Below, in pieces: positions 1-6,959 of a stretch of 25,969 bases of DNA (position 1 is the first letter of the stretch; each line of letters starts with the position of its first letter). Made by a program: the position numbers and the translations under genes. Source of the DNA: Spirochaetales bacterium (lineage in GTDB: Bacteria > Spirochaetota > Spirochaetia > Sphaerochaetales > Sphaerochaetaceae); assembly GCA_028723145.1 (NCBI GenBank), contig JAQYFM010000143.1:1-25969 (forward strand), in the 5' to 3' direction. The notes beneath the pieces are model-generated. The model saw only the letters and a program-made list of their open reading frames with translations, was not told the origin of the DNA and did no database searches.

Positions 1-140
1 GAGATGAGAGTCAGCACCCATTCGGAACACATGGGTACTCTGGCGGAACCTGGATCAGGCTTTGAAGTTTCATATGAGAACTGGAAGCAAACCAGGGTTA
101 AACCGGAAGCTGCAATCCTTTAGGGTGGCGGTAGTTCACT
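1..140 (+). ncRNA. GC-rich self-complementary stretch, possible 3' part of a structured RNA gene
   Basis: This stretch is much richer in G and C than the AT-rich DNA after it, as RNA genes in low-GC genomes usually are. A bulged hairpin is visible: AGAGT then ACCCAT on the 5' side pair with ATGGGT then ACTCT on the 3' side, with a CAGC bulge. A second stem pairs CGG-AACCTGG with CCAGGGTT-AAA-CCG and encloses a smaller hairpin around CATATG. I could not match it confidently to SRP RNA, RNase P RNA, tmRNA, 6S RNA or a rRNA. The window begins inside or at it, so its 5' end is unknown. The alternative is the last 40 codons of a protein, because the frame from base 1 is open to TAG at 121-123; two other frames are also fairly open, which favours RNA. 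Confidence 0.35.
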
Positions 141-332
141 ATTAAAAATTAAGAGTGATAATAGTTTGTAAACAATATGTATTTTGAATATCAGTTTAAT
201 CATTCTTATATTATGAAAGTGAATATAAAATAAGAATATTTAATAGATTTTTTAGATATAGATATTCCTTGTTGGTAAGGGATAGAAAGAAAATATAATG
301 CATAAAAAATAAATAATGCTTTGTTAATTATA
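141..332. other. AT-rich intergenic stretch without recognisable gene
   Basis: Very AT-rich sequence between the GC-rich element and the promoter of the ATPase gene. I see no hairpin with a T-tract, no tRNA and no convincing reading frame. The minus-strand open frame through here has no ribosome binding site and runs into the ATPase gene, so it is not called. Confidence 0.5.
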
Positions 333-360
333 TTGAAAACAATGTTTGCCATGATATAAT
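333..360 (+). promoter_or_regulatory. Sigma-70-type promoter of the RecA-like ATPase gene
   Basis: TTGAAA at 333-338 and a perfect TATAAT at 355-360, separated by 16 nt. The start codon follows 32 nt after the -10 box, with a GGAGGT ribosome binding site at 382-387 in between. Confidence 0.6.
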
Positions 361-392
361 GAAGAAAATAAAACTCAATTTGGAGGTATAAT

Positions 393-1100
393 ATGGATAT
401 CCAGGAATTGAACAAGATTAGTCCACTTCGCGTCTTTGACGAGGCAATTAATGGAGGCCTTGGTAAGGGCAATATGGGCGTTATAGTATCACGTCACGGT
501 GTAGGTAAGACAGCATGTCTTGTACATCTTGCTACAGATAAACTTCTTAGAGGTGAAAACGTAATCCACGTTTCATTCTCAGGAAACGTAGAACATGTAA
601 TGAACTGGTATAAAGAGGTTTTCAGAGAAATTTCTGAGGTCCAGAGCTTAGATGATGCTCATAATGTTTATTCAAGCATTTTATCTAATCGCGTTGTAAT
701 GAACTTTTCTCAGAACCAGGTATCAATTGAAAAAGTTTTAAAGTCTCTTAAGTCTTTAATTGAGCAGGGTGCTTTCAAAGCAGATGCAATTTTATTTGAT
801 GGTTACAAGCTCACATTGGCTGAAGATGATGATATTATCAAGATTAGAGAGTTTGCTAAGGAGATGAACCTTGAAGTATGGTTCAGTGTATCTCCAGTAA
901 GACCTGATGTTGTATATGATGAATATGGTGTACCTAATACACTTGAGAAATATATCCCATATATCGATGTTCTCGTAGGCTTAAAGTATAGAGAGGATGT
1001 TGATAAGGTTGTAATGACAGTTGTAAGAGCTCACGGCGAGGACGTAGCAAAGCCACTTTCAGTACGCCTCGACCCAAAGACAATGCTGATCTCACGTTAA
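393..1100 (+). CDS. RecA/KaiC-like P-loop ATPase, unknown function
   Basis: A 235-residue single-domain protein with a RecA-superfamily look. The P-loop SRHGVGKT lies at residues 33-40, with Ser where Ala/Gly usually opens the motif. A Walker B-like strand AILFD is at 132-136, and a VSFSGN strand after the first helix resembles the second RecA/KaiC strand. It is too short for RecA or RadA and carries no zinc finger or DnaB-type N-domain. The ATG start is well supported by GGAGGT 5 nt upstream. It is monocistronic: own promoter at 333-360 and a hairpin terminator at 1123. Codon use includes more C-ending codons (CTC, CGC, GGC) than neighbouring genes, which may mean high expression. ATP binding is fairly sure; the role (recombination, signalling or cell-cycle) is not determined. 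Confidence 0.8.
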   Translation: MDIQELNKISPLRVFDEAINGGLGKGNMGVIVSRHGVGKTACLVHLATDKLLRGENVIHVSFSGNVEHVMNWYKEVFREISEVQSLDDAHNVYSSILSNRVVMNFSQNQVSIEKVLKSLKSLIEQGAFKADAILFDGYKLTLAEDDDIIKIREFAKEMNLEVWFSVSPVRPDVVYDEYGVPNTLEKYIPYIDVLVGLKYREDVDKVVMTVVRAHGEDVAKPLSVRLDPKTMLISR

Positions 1101-1122
1101 AACCTGGATATATCAAATATGA

Positions 1123-1152
1123 AGGGAGTCTAGATGGCTCCCTCTTATTTTG
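1123..1152 (+). terminator. Rho-independent terminator of the ATPase gene
   Basis: AGGGAG at 1123-1128 pairs with CTCCCT at 1138-1143, extended inward by a C-G pair, followed by CTTATTTT. Confidence 0.6.
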
Positions 1153-1297
1153 CGCTTTCAGTTAAATCGAATTGAATAATTTCCTTTAAATTTTATGAAA
1201 CTAAAATTAATTATACAAAATTTTTAATTATTTATTATATCAATAATTATATTAATCAAATATATACAAATCATTATTTTAAACTAATTTTTTTAAT

Positions 1298-1367
1298 CAT
1301 TTTACTTCTATTATTCATAGGAGGTAATAAAAAGTAAGAGATAGTAAGTCTTTGTAGTACTATCTCG
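1298..1367 (+). repeat. Conserved structured leader of Rpn gene, copy 1
   Basis: 70 nt directly upstream of the first Rpn gene that recur at 24608-24678 upstream of the second one with a single C insertion and one T/A change. Inside is a perfect 9-bp hairpin, GAGATAGTA (1338-1346) with TACTATCTC (1358-1366). The block also holds a full Shine-Dalgarno sequence AGGAGGT (1319-1325) with no ATG, GTG or TTG at a usable distance. In this copy TACTTCT (1303-1309) can pair with AGAAGTA (1368-1374), just outside the conserved block, making an outer stem. The element could be an untranslated regulatory leader or the end of a mobile unit. Confidence 0.8.
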
Positions 1368-1392
1368 AGAAGTATTAATAAGGAAACATATA

Positions 1393-2223
1393 TTGAATTT
1401 AAAATCAAAATATACAGATGAAGAAAGAGCGATAGCGAGGTCACTACGACCTATCGACGATACTCTCTTTCGCACTATGGCAAAGGATAATATTCCTTTT
1501 GTAGAGCATATTGTTCGAGTAACCTTAAATAGAGATGATATATCCATATTAAAAATTAACACACAAGATGATATATATCTCTATGATAAAGGACATTCTG
1601 TTATTCTAGACTGTCTTGCTGTTGATAAAGAAGGTACTTACTATGATATAGAGGTACAAGCATCTAAGAAAGGAGATGAAGTAAAAAGAGCAAGATATAT
1701 ATCATCAATGATAGATTCTAGGTATGCATTAGGAAAAGGTATAAGTAGCTACAATGAGATAAAAACTCAGATAGTAATCTTTCTAATGGAAGAAGATATC
1801 TTTGATAGAGGTAAGCAATTATATAAATTTAAAAGGACAGAAGAGGAATCAAAGTTGCCACTTGATGATGGTAGTTTTATAATTTATGTAAATGCTAAAA
1901 ATAAAGGAAGAGAAGAATTAGATAATCTAATGCAAAGTTTAGTTTCATCTAATTATCTTGAAATGAATGATAATGTTATAAGGGGATGTACTATGTATTA
2001 TAAAACAACAGTAGAAGGTGAAGATCATGTATGTGATGCTGTACAACAGTATGCTGCTAAGTCTTATGATAATGGAAAAACTGAAGGTATTAGTATCGCT
2101 GTTAAAGCTTTATTAAATTTAGTTGGTAAAGGTATAATTACTATAGATGCGGCAATTTTAGACTCTGGATTAAATAAAGAAGAGTTTTATTCAATTGCTG
2201 AGACCTTAGGATATAAACTTTAA
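1393..2223 (+). CDS. Rpn family recombination-promoting nuclease / PD-(D/E)XK putative transposase, copy 1
   Basis: 276 residues of the PD-(D/E)XK 'nuclease family transposase' type related to E. coli RpnA, whose relatives promote RecA-independent recombination. The nuclease core is visible as VILDCLAVDKEG (Asp) followed by YYDIEVQ, giving the D...D...ExQ signature around residues 73-92. The N-terminal LRPIDDTLFRTMAKDN segment is shared almost exactly with the paralogue at 24708. The C-terminus holds the GKTEG segment and a helical tail typical of this family. The start is TTG at 1393 with AAGGA about 8 nt upstream; the paralogue begins with ATG at the matching place. It has its own terminator at 2233. 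No terminal inverted repeats or target duplications are seen, so it does not look like a standard IS. Confidence 0.85.
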   Translation: MNLKSKYTDEERAIARSLRPIDDTLFRTMAKDNIPFVEHIVRVTLNRDDISILKINTQDDIYLYDKGHSVILDCLAVDKEGTYYDIEVQASKKGDEVKRARYISSMIDSRYALGKGISSYNEIKTQIVIFLMEEDIFDRGKQLYKFKRTEEESKLPLDDGSFIIYVNAKNKGREELDNLMQSLVSSNYLEMNDNVIRGCTMYYKTTVEGEDHVCDAVQQYAAKSYDNGKTEGISIAVKALLNLVGKGIITIDAAILDSGLNKEEFYSIAETLGYKL

Positions 2224-2232
2224 AGTCTTTAC

Positions 2233-2274
2233 CAAGCATGTAGTGATGAAAAACTCACTTCATGCTTGCTTTGT
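2233..2274 (+). terminator. Terminator after Rpn copy 1
   Basis: A long hairpin: CAAGCATG-T-AGTGA (2233-2246) pairs with TCACT-T-CATGCTTG (2255-2268) with one T-T mismatch and an 8-nt loop, followed by CTTTGT. The T-tract is modest but the stem is strong. Confidence 0.7.
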
Positions 2275-2412
2275 AAAAAGCGTAAATTAATAAGATTATC
2301 ATGAAATTAAGTATAATTTAATAAAATGATGCTGACAATTTTTTGCTTTTCCATTTTTATTGATTGATTAATATAGTTAGAAAAAGAGTTTTTAAAACGC
2401 TTTACGTAATTA

Positions 2413-2442
2413 TTCAAATTCTTTCAATATGTATGATATACT
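2413..2442 (+). promoter_or_regulatory. Possible promoter of the DHOD-like operon, with an upstream operator-like palindrome
   Basis: TATACT at 2437-2442 is a fair -10 box, with TTCAAA at 2413-2418 (18-nt spacer) as a weak -35. Just upstream, TTAAAACGCTTTAC at 2392-2405 has the central CG and flanking A/T symmetry of LacI/CcpA-family operators. The site is suggestive only. Confidence 0.4.
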
Positions 2443-2466
2443 AAATAATTGAAGGAGTTATTTACT

Positions 2467-3453
2467 ATGGCAGATTTATCTACTTCTTATTTAGGATTAA
2501 AACTGAGAAATCCTATAATAGTTGCCTCAGGCCCTAAAACAAGTAATATTGAAAGTTTAAAAAAGTGTGAAGAAAATGGAGCTGGAGCAGTCGTATTAAA
2601 GTCAATTTTTGAAGAACAAATAGAAACAGAAGTTGGAAAGCAACTGGTTAAAAATTCTGAGTTCCTTGATCATTCTGACTTTTCAGAATATTTTACTAAT
2701 GTTTCAAAAGATTACTATTTAGATAGCTATTTAAAGCTTTTGCAGGATGCAAAAAGAGAATTATCAATTCCTGTAATAGCTTCAATTAACTGTTCTGATA
2801 TATCAACTTGGGAAGAATATATCTCTTCTTTTGAAAAGGCTGGTGCTGATGCAATTGAGTTAAACTACTATCCAATTGCTCAAGATAGAAGAGTTAGTGG
2901 AGAAGATGTTGATAAAGCACTATTCAAGTTTGCAAAAAGAATGAGAAAGAGTACTAAGCTACCTGTATCTATTAAAATGGGTGATAACTATTCTTCACTT
3001 GCTTATACAATTTCTGAACTTGATAAAATTGGTATTAATGGTCTTGTATTATTTAATAGATTCTTCCGTCCAGATATTGATATTGAGAATGAAAAAATGT
3101 CTCATTTTGGAGGTGTTTCAAGCTTTAATGAATATGCACCTTCTTTAAGATGGATTGCTTTAATGAGTAGTGAGGTTAAGTGCTCATTAGCTGCAAACAG
3201 AGGTATTCATTCTTCTTCAACTGTAATTAAAATGTTGCTTGCTGGTGCTGCTGCTTGTCAGATTTGTACAGTTTACTTAAAGGACGAAACAATTATTAAG
3301 ACTATGTGCGATGAACTTAGTGCATGGATGGACAAGAAGAATTATAAGACTATTGATGAATTTAAAGGTAAGATGGCTCAAGAAAATCTTGCTAATGGTT
3401 CAGCTTGGGAGAGAACCCAATATATGAAGACTCTCATTGGTGGTGACAAGTGA
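2467..3453 (+). CDS. Dihydroorotate dehydrogenase-like FMN-binding TIM-barrel protein
   Basis: A 328-residue protein of the dihydroorotate dehydrogenase-like family. The N-terminus MADLSTSYLGLKLRNP with IIVASGPKT is the usual first strand of class 1 DHODs; later segments include VIASINC, IELNYY, VSIKMG and a C-terminal AANRGI and AGAAACQICT stretch matching the phosphate-binding loop. The start is the ATG at 2467, because GAAGGAG (2451-2457) sits 9 nt before it; an upstream in-frame TTG at 2449 overlaps that ribosome binding site and is rejected. It overlaps the next gene by 4 nt (GTGA), so the two are translationally coupled. It may act on a substrate other than dihydroorotate, since no pyrimidine genes are adjacent. 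Confidence 0.8.
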   Translation: MADLSTSYLGLKLRNPIIVASGPKTSNIESLKKCEENGAGAVVLKSIFEEQIETEVGKQLVKNSEFLDHSDFSEYFTNVSKDYYLDSYLKLLQDAKRELSIPVIASINCSDISTWEEYISSFEKAGADAIELNYYPIAQDRRVSGEDVDKALFKFAKRMRKSTKLPVSIKMGDNYSSLAYTISELDKIGINGLVLFNRFFRPDIDIENEKMSHFGGVSSFNEYAPSLRWIALMSSEVKCSLAANRGIHSSSTVIKMLLAGAAACQICTVYLKDETIIKTMCDELSAWMDKKNYKTIDEFKGKMAQENLANGSAWERTQYMKTLIGGDK

Positions 3454-4580
3454 ATTTTGATAGATCACAATATAGCGATATCGCACCATATGTAGGAAAA
3501 GATGTTGATGATGCAATTGTAAGAATTTCAAATAATCCTCAATTACTCTATGCATTTGCCAGTGCACTCATTAAAGGTGAGGGTGCAGAGGTTGAAGCAA
3601 AGAGAAAGCAATTTGTAGTTTATGTTTTAGAGTTATTAAAGAGTGTTCACTCCTATGATGATTTCCAGCATAAAATTACATCAGGTCTTTTCTTGAAGGT
3701 TGTTGTTGCAAATACTATGGAAAGCTTCACTGTAAGTGGTCTTGAAAAAATTGATAATAACAAAAGTTATTTGTTTATCTCAAACCATAGAGACATTGTC
3801 CTCGATTGTGCATTACTAGACTATGCGCTATTCTTAGCTAATAAACCTCTTTGTGAAATGGCTATAGGTGATAACCTTTTAAAGCATCAATTTTTGCTCG
3901 ATTTATTTAAGCTTAATGGAGCAATAATCGTAAAGAGAGATCTTCCTGTTAGAGAAAAATATATCGAGACTGTAAGGCTTTCTGAATATTTTTATAACAC
4001 AATTCAAGGTGGAAAGAATATTTGGCTAGCTCAAAAGAGTGGTAGAAGTAAGGATGGTATTGATGTAACTCATCCAGCTATCATTAAGATGCTTTATTTA
4101 GGGCCAAAAAAAGATAAGCTTTCTTTTTCTGAAGTAATTAAAAATTGTCACATCGTACCTGTAGCAATTAGCTATGAAAACGATCCTAATGCAATTAATA
4201 AGGCTCGTGAAGAAGTAAAAACTAAGGAAGAAGGTTCTTACAGCAAAAAGCCTATGGAAGATGTTATTTCCATGATTAAAGGTATTAGAGAGTGGAAGGG
4301 AAGAGTCCATATTGCAATTGGTGATGAACTTACCGGTGATTACCAAACTCCAGAAGAGGTTGCAAAGGAAGTTGATAGACAAATTCATACAAACTATACT
4401 CTTTGGCCTAATAACTGGTTCTGCTATGACTATTTAAAGTCTTCTGATGAAAACAAAAGTAAATATGAAGGTTTTGATAAGGATGCTTTCTTAGCAAGTA
4501 TTAATCATTTAAATGATGAAGTAAAAGACTTTGTCATTAATTCATATGCTAACCCAGTAAAATCTTTTCTTGGAGAGTAG
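3450..4580 (+). CDS. PlsC/PlsB-like glycerolipid acyltransferase
   Basis: 376 residues. An acyltransferase core is seen: SNHRDIVLD around residue 110 (the NH-x-D catalytic block; the second Asp is one residue further from His than in the classic HX4D), GAIIVKRD (motif II), and IWLAQKSGRSKDG (equivalent of the EGTRS acceptor-binding motif). These point to transfer of an acyl chain to glycerol-3-phosphate or lysophosphatidate at the membrane. The start is GTG at 3450, inside the stop of the DHOD-like gene (GTGA overlap), with a weak GGTGG binding site, as expected for coupling. The next gene starts immediately after the stop. The family is likely, the exact acceptor is not known; such genes are often labelled 1-acyl-sn-glycerol-3-phosphate acyltransferase. 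Confidence 0.75.
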   Translation: MNFDRSQYSDIAPYVGKDVDDAIVRISNNPQLLYAFASALIKGEGAEVEAKRKQFVVYVLELLKSVHSYDDFQHKITSGLFLKVVVANTMESFTVSGLEKIDNNKSYLFISNHRDIVLDCALLDYALFLANKPLCEMAIGDNLLKHQFLLDLFKLNGAIIVKRDLPVREKYIETVRLSEYFYNTIQGGKNIWLAQKSGRSKDGIDVTHPAIIKMLYLGPKKDKLSFSEVIKNCHIVPVAISYENDPNAINKAREEVKTKEEGSYSKKPMEDVISMIKGIREWKGRVHIAIGDELTGDYQTPEEVAKEVDRQIHTNYTLWPNNWFCYDYLKSSDENKSKYEGFDKDAFLASINHLNDEVKDFVINSYANPVKSFLGE

Positions 4581-5135
4581 ATGAAAGTAAGGTTTTTAAC
4601 CATCCTTTTAATAGTAATATCCCTCTTTTCTTGTGCAAAAGAGGGATTTGTTGTAAATACTGTTGATTTATCTCATGAGACAGTATTTGAGGATGGTGTA
4701 AAAACAAAAGAAAGTGTTTTATTTAAAACCATCTTATCTGAAGATGGTAAATATGAATTAATTCTTTCTGATCCTGAAAATAATTTAACCTTTAATTGTA
4801 AGCTTAATAAAGATGGTGAGTATTACATCTCAGATGATTTAAGGATAACAAGCCTCAGCTCCTTTAGTGTTGGAGAGTATAAATATACTATAATAAAAGA
4901 TGATGGGATTGAAGCTGAGGGAGTCGTATTGCTCGACTATGACAGTGTAAAGCCATTAACAATTAATGATAATGATATTATTCTTGAAGCATATCAAGAT
5001 GGAAAGATAATTGCAGAAACATCTGGTCCTGATTATCCAAAAGATGCAGATACTCTAGTGCTTACTAAAAGAGATAGTAAAAATAATAATGTAATAACTA
5101 CTATCTCACTTAGTTCTTCCGACCATCTTCCTTAA
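4581..5135 (+). CDS. Predicted lipoprotein, unknown function
   Basis: 184 residues beginning with a lipoprotein signal: basic MKVR, a hydrophobic core, and a lipobox LFSC with the acylated Cys at residue 18. The mature part is rich in Asp, Ser and beta-forming residues and shows no motif I recognise. The ATG abuts the stop of the acyltransferase gene, with GGAG just upstream, making it the third gene of that operon. Its last 30 nt overlap the end of mutL on the other strand (tail to tail). I see no terminator between the two convergent genes. Confidence 0.7.
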   Translation: MKVRFLTILLIVISLFSCAKEGFVVNTVDLSHETVFEDGVKTKESVLFKTILSEDGKYELILSDPENNLTFNCKLNKDGEYYISDDLRITSLSSFSVGEYKYTIIKDDGIEAEGVVLLDYDSVKPLTINDNDIILEAYQDGKIIAETSGPDYPKDADTLVLTKRDSKNNNVITTISLSSSDHLP

Positions 5136-6902
5136 TTCTTCTTCTTCAAGTGTGATAATAAAGGTTCTTCCATGAGGACATGCTGGATCTTCTAGTTCAA
5201 ATACCTTTTCTAATAGGGCCTCTGCACTATATTTATCAATTTCATCTCCAGCTTTAATTGCTGCCTTACATGCAATTATTGCATAGAGTGCCGCTTCTAT
5301 TTCGCTGTCACTTCCAACCTTTGTTTTAATTAACTCTACAACCTCTTTTTCATATGAGAGTGCTAAAGCTGGAAGAGCTGTAATTGTCCAAAGCTTATCT
5401 TCCTTTTTTGATAGAGCAATACCAAATTGAGTATAGACATCACTATGCTCACTTAAGAATAAATCAATATCGCTATCTACCTCAAACTCATTTGGAAGTA
5501 GTAGTTTTTGAACCGTTTTCTGCTCTCTTAATTCATTAAATATAACTCTTTCATGAGCTGCATGTTGGTCTACTAGATAGAGGCGTGAATCACACTCACA
5601 AATTAAGAAGAGTTTAAAGGCTTGACCTATGTATTTAATTTCTTTCTTAACTTCGATATTCCAAACATCTTCTTTTTTTACTGTAGAAGGCTTAACAATA
5701 TCTCTTTTTTTAGATGATAGATTTTTAGCCTTTTCAAGCCATGAATTATCTCTTGGGCTATCTTGATAAGTTATCCTTGGAGAGTTAATTTCAACAGACT
5801 CTTTCTTAATGCCTTCTTGAGATATTGTTTGGTTATAAACAAACTCTTTATCCTCAAAAGCAACCTTTTTGGTTGCAACAGGGACAAGAGGTAATTCCTC
5901 TTCGTTTGACTTTATTGTTGGAATAGTCTTAGGAAGTTTTTGACTAATTAAAGATGAAATAGCATGGTGAATTTCTGCTCTATTTCTTATTTTTACTTCT
6001 TTTTTTGCAGGGTGAATATTAAAGTCAACAAGTTCTGGATCTTCATCGATAAATGCTACAGTATATGGAAATGAGCCACCAGGAAGCGTTTCGCCATAAC
6101 CATATGAAACTGCCTGTACTAGAGAAAACTCTTCAACAGCACGACCATTAACATATATTTTAATAGCAGAGCGGTCACTTCGATGTAAGAATGGAAGACT
6201 AGTTACTAGTCTTATTTTGTATATAGAGTTTTCACTTTCTAAGTAGGTAAAGTCTGCTCTATTTAGCTTTGAATCAAGTGTTAGGATATCTAGAACACGA
6301 TCTTTTAATGTGTTTCTAATTGGTAAATCGACCTTTAAAGCACCATCTTGGTAATACTTGAAGTGAATTGCTTCAAATGCCATGGCTTTTGAAATAAATG
6401 TATTTTTAATTAACTGTGCTTCACTTGAATCACGTTTTAAAAATGACCTTCTGACAGGAAGTGCTCCAAATAAATTTTCACTTGTTATTCTAGTACCTTT
6501 TTCGCATCCACCTTTACTTAGTTCTCCATCAATTGAACCATCTGTAGTGTAGGTCCAACCATTCGAAGAAATAGAAAGTTTAGAAACAGAGCTAATAGAG
6601 TAGAGTGCTTCACCACGAAAGCCCATAGTATTTAAATGATAAAGGTCATCTATCATTGAAATTTTACTAGTAGCGTGTGGTTGAGTTGTTAGAGGTAAAT
6701 CTTCTTTATCAATACCACAGCCATTATCAATAACAGAAAGTGATTCTATTCCCCCACCTCTAACATCTACACTTATTTCTGATGCTTTAGCATCAATTGA
6801 ATTATCTATTAATTCTCTCGCAATAGCTGCTGGGCGATCAATTACTTCTCCTGCAGCTATTCTTGCAGCAACTAAACGGTCTAATACTTTAATTTTTGCC
6901 AT
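5106..6902 (-). CDS. mutL: DNA mismatch repair protein MutL
   Basis: 598 residues. The N-terminal GHKL ATPase is clear: AAGEVIDRP, ELIDNSIDA (catalytic Glu about residue 30, Asn34), IDNGCGI, TSKI and GFRGEAL. A charged linker of low conservation follows (about residues 340-420). The C-terminal dimerisation/endonuclease domain has DQHAAHER, ACKAAIKAGD and CPHGRT. In the DQHA(X)2E(X)4E motif the last Glu position is Asn with Glu one residue later. The start is the ATG at 6902, giving the standard MAKIKVLD N-terminus; an upstream in-frame TTG at 6920 is less likely. No Shine-Dalgarno sequence precedes the ATG, and TATTAT lies 6 nt before it, so the mRNA may be leaderless. No mutS is in the window. 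Confidence 0.95.
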   Translation of the reverse strand: MAKIKVLDRLVAARIAAGEVIDRPAAIARELIDNSIDAKASEISVDVRGGGIESLSVIDNGCGIDKEDLPLTTQPHATSKISMIDDLYHLNTMGFRGEALYSISSVSKLSISSNGWTYTTDGSIDGELSKGGCEKGTRITSENLFGALPVRRSFLKRDSSEAQLIKNTFISKAMAFEAIHFKYYQDGALKVDLPIRNTLKDRVLDILTLDSKLNRADFTYLESENSIYKIRLVTSLPFLHRSDRSAIKIYVNGRAVEEFSLVQAVSYGYGETLPGGSFPYTVAFIDEDPELVDFNIHPAKKEVKIRNRAEIHHAISSLISQKLPKTIPTIKSNEEELPLVPVATKKVAFEDKEFVYNQTISQEGIKKESVEINSPRITYQDSPRDNSWLEKAKNLSSKKRDIVKPSTVKKEDVWNIEVKKEIKYIGQAFKLFLICECDSRLYLVDQHAAHERVIFNELREQKTVQKLLLPNEFEVDSDIDLFLSEHSDVYTQFGIALSKKEDKLWTITALPALALSYEKEVVELIKTKVGSDSEIEAALYAIIACKAAIKAGDEIDKYSAEALLEKVFELEDPACPHGRTFIITLEEEELRKMVGRTK

Positions 6903-6908
6903 AAAAAT

Positions 6909-6928
6909 ATAATATCCCAAATGGGATA
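6909..6928 (-). promoter_or_regulatory. -10-like box and perfect inverted repeat directly before mutL
   Basis: On the minus strand TATTAT (6909-6914) ends 6 nt before the mutL ATG. It overlaps a perfect inverted repeat TATCCC-AAAT-GGGATA (plus-strand 6913-6928) that could be an operator or a small hairpin. No clear -35 is seen at the usual spacing. Confidence 0.35.
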
Positions 6929-6954
6929 AAAAATCCTCTCAAATTTGAGAGGAT
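6927..6954 (-). terminator. Rho-independent terminator of the FecR-like gene
   Basis: A perfectly self-complementary 22-bp sequence (6933-6954; core ATCCTCTC...GAGAGGAT) followed on the minus strand by six Ts (plus-strand A-tract at 6927-6932). It lies just after the TAG of the 6960 gene. This separates that gene from mutL, so mutL needs its own promoter. Confidence 0.85.
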
Positions 6955-6959
6955 AAAAA

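Noticed and set aside
1..140. Signal recognition particle RNA or T-box leader
   Set aside because: UCAGG and GGAAGCA segments are present but not as the SRP loop with a GGAA tetraloop between them, and AGGGTGGCGGTA resembles the T-box sequence only in part, with no terminator or aminoacyl-tRNA synthetase gene after it.
2449..2466. N-terminal extension of the DHOD-like protein from TTG 2449
   Set aside because: The TTG overlaps the GAAGGAG ribosome binding site of the ATG at 2467, and the extension does not fit the family N-terminus.
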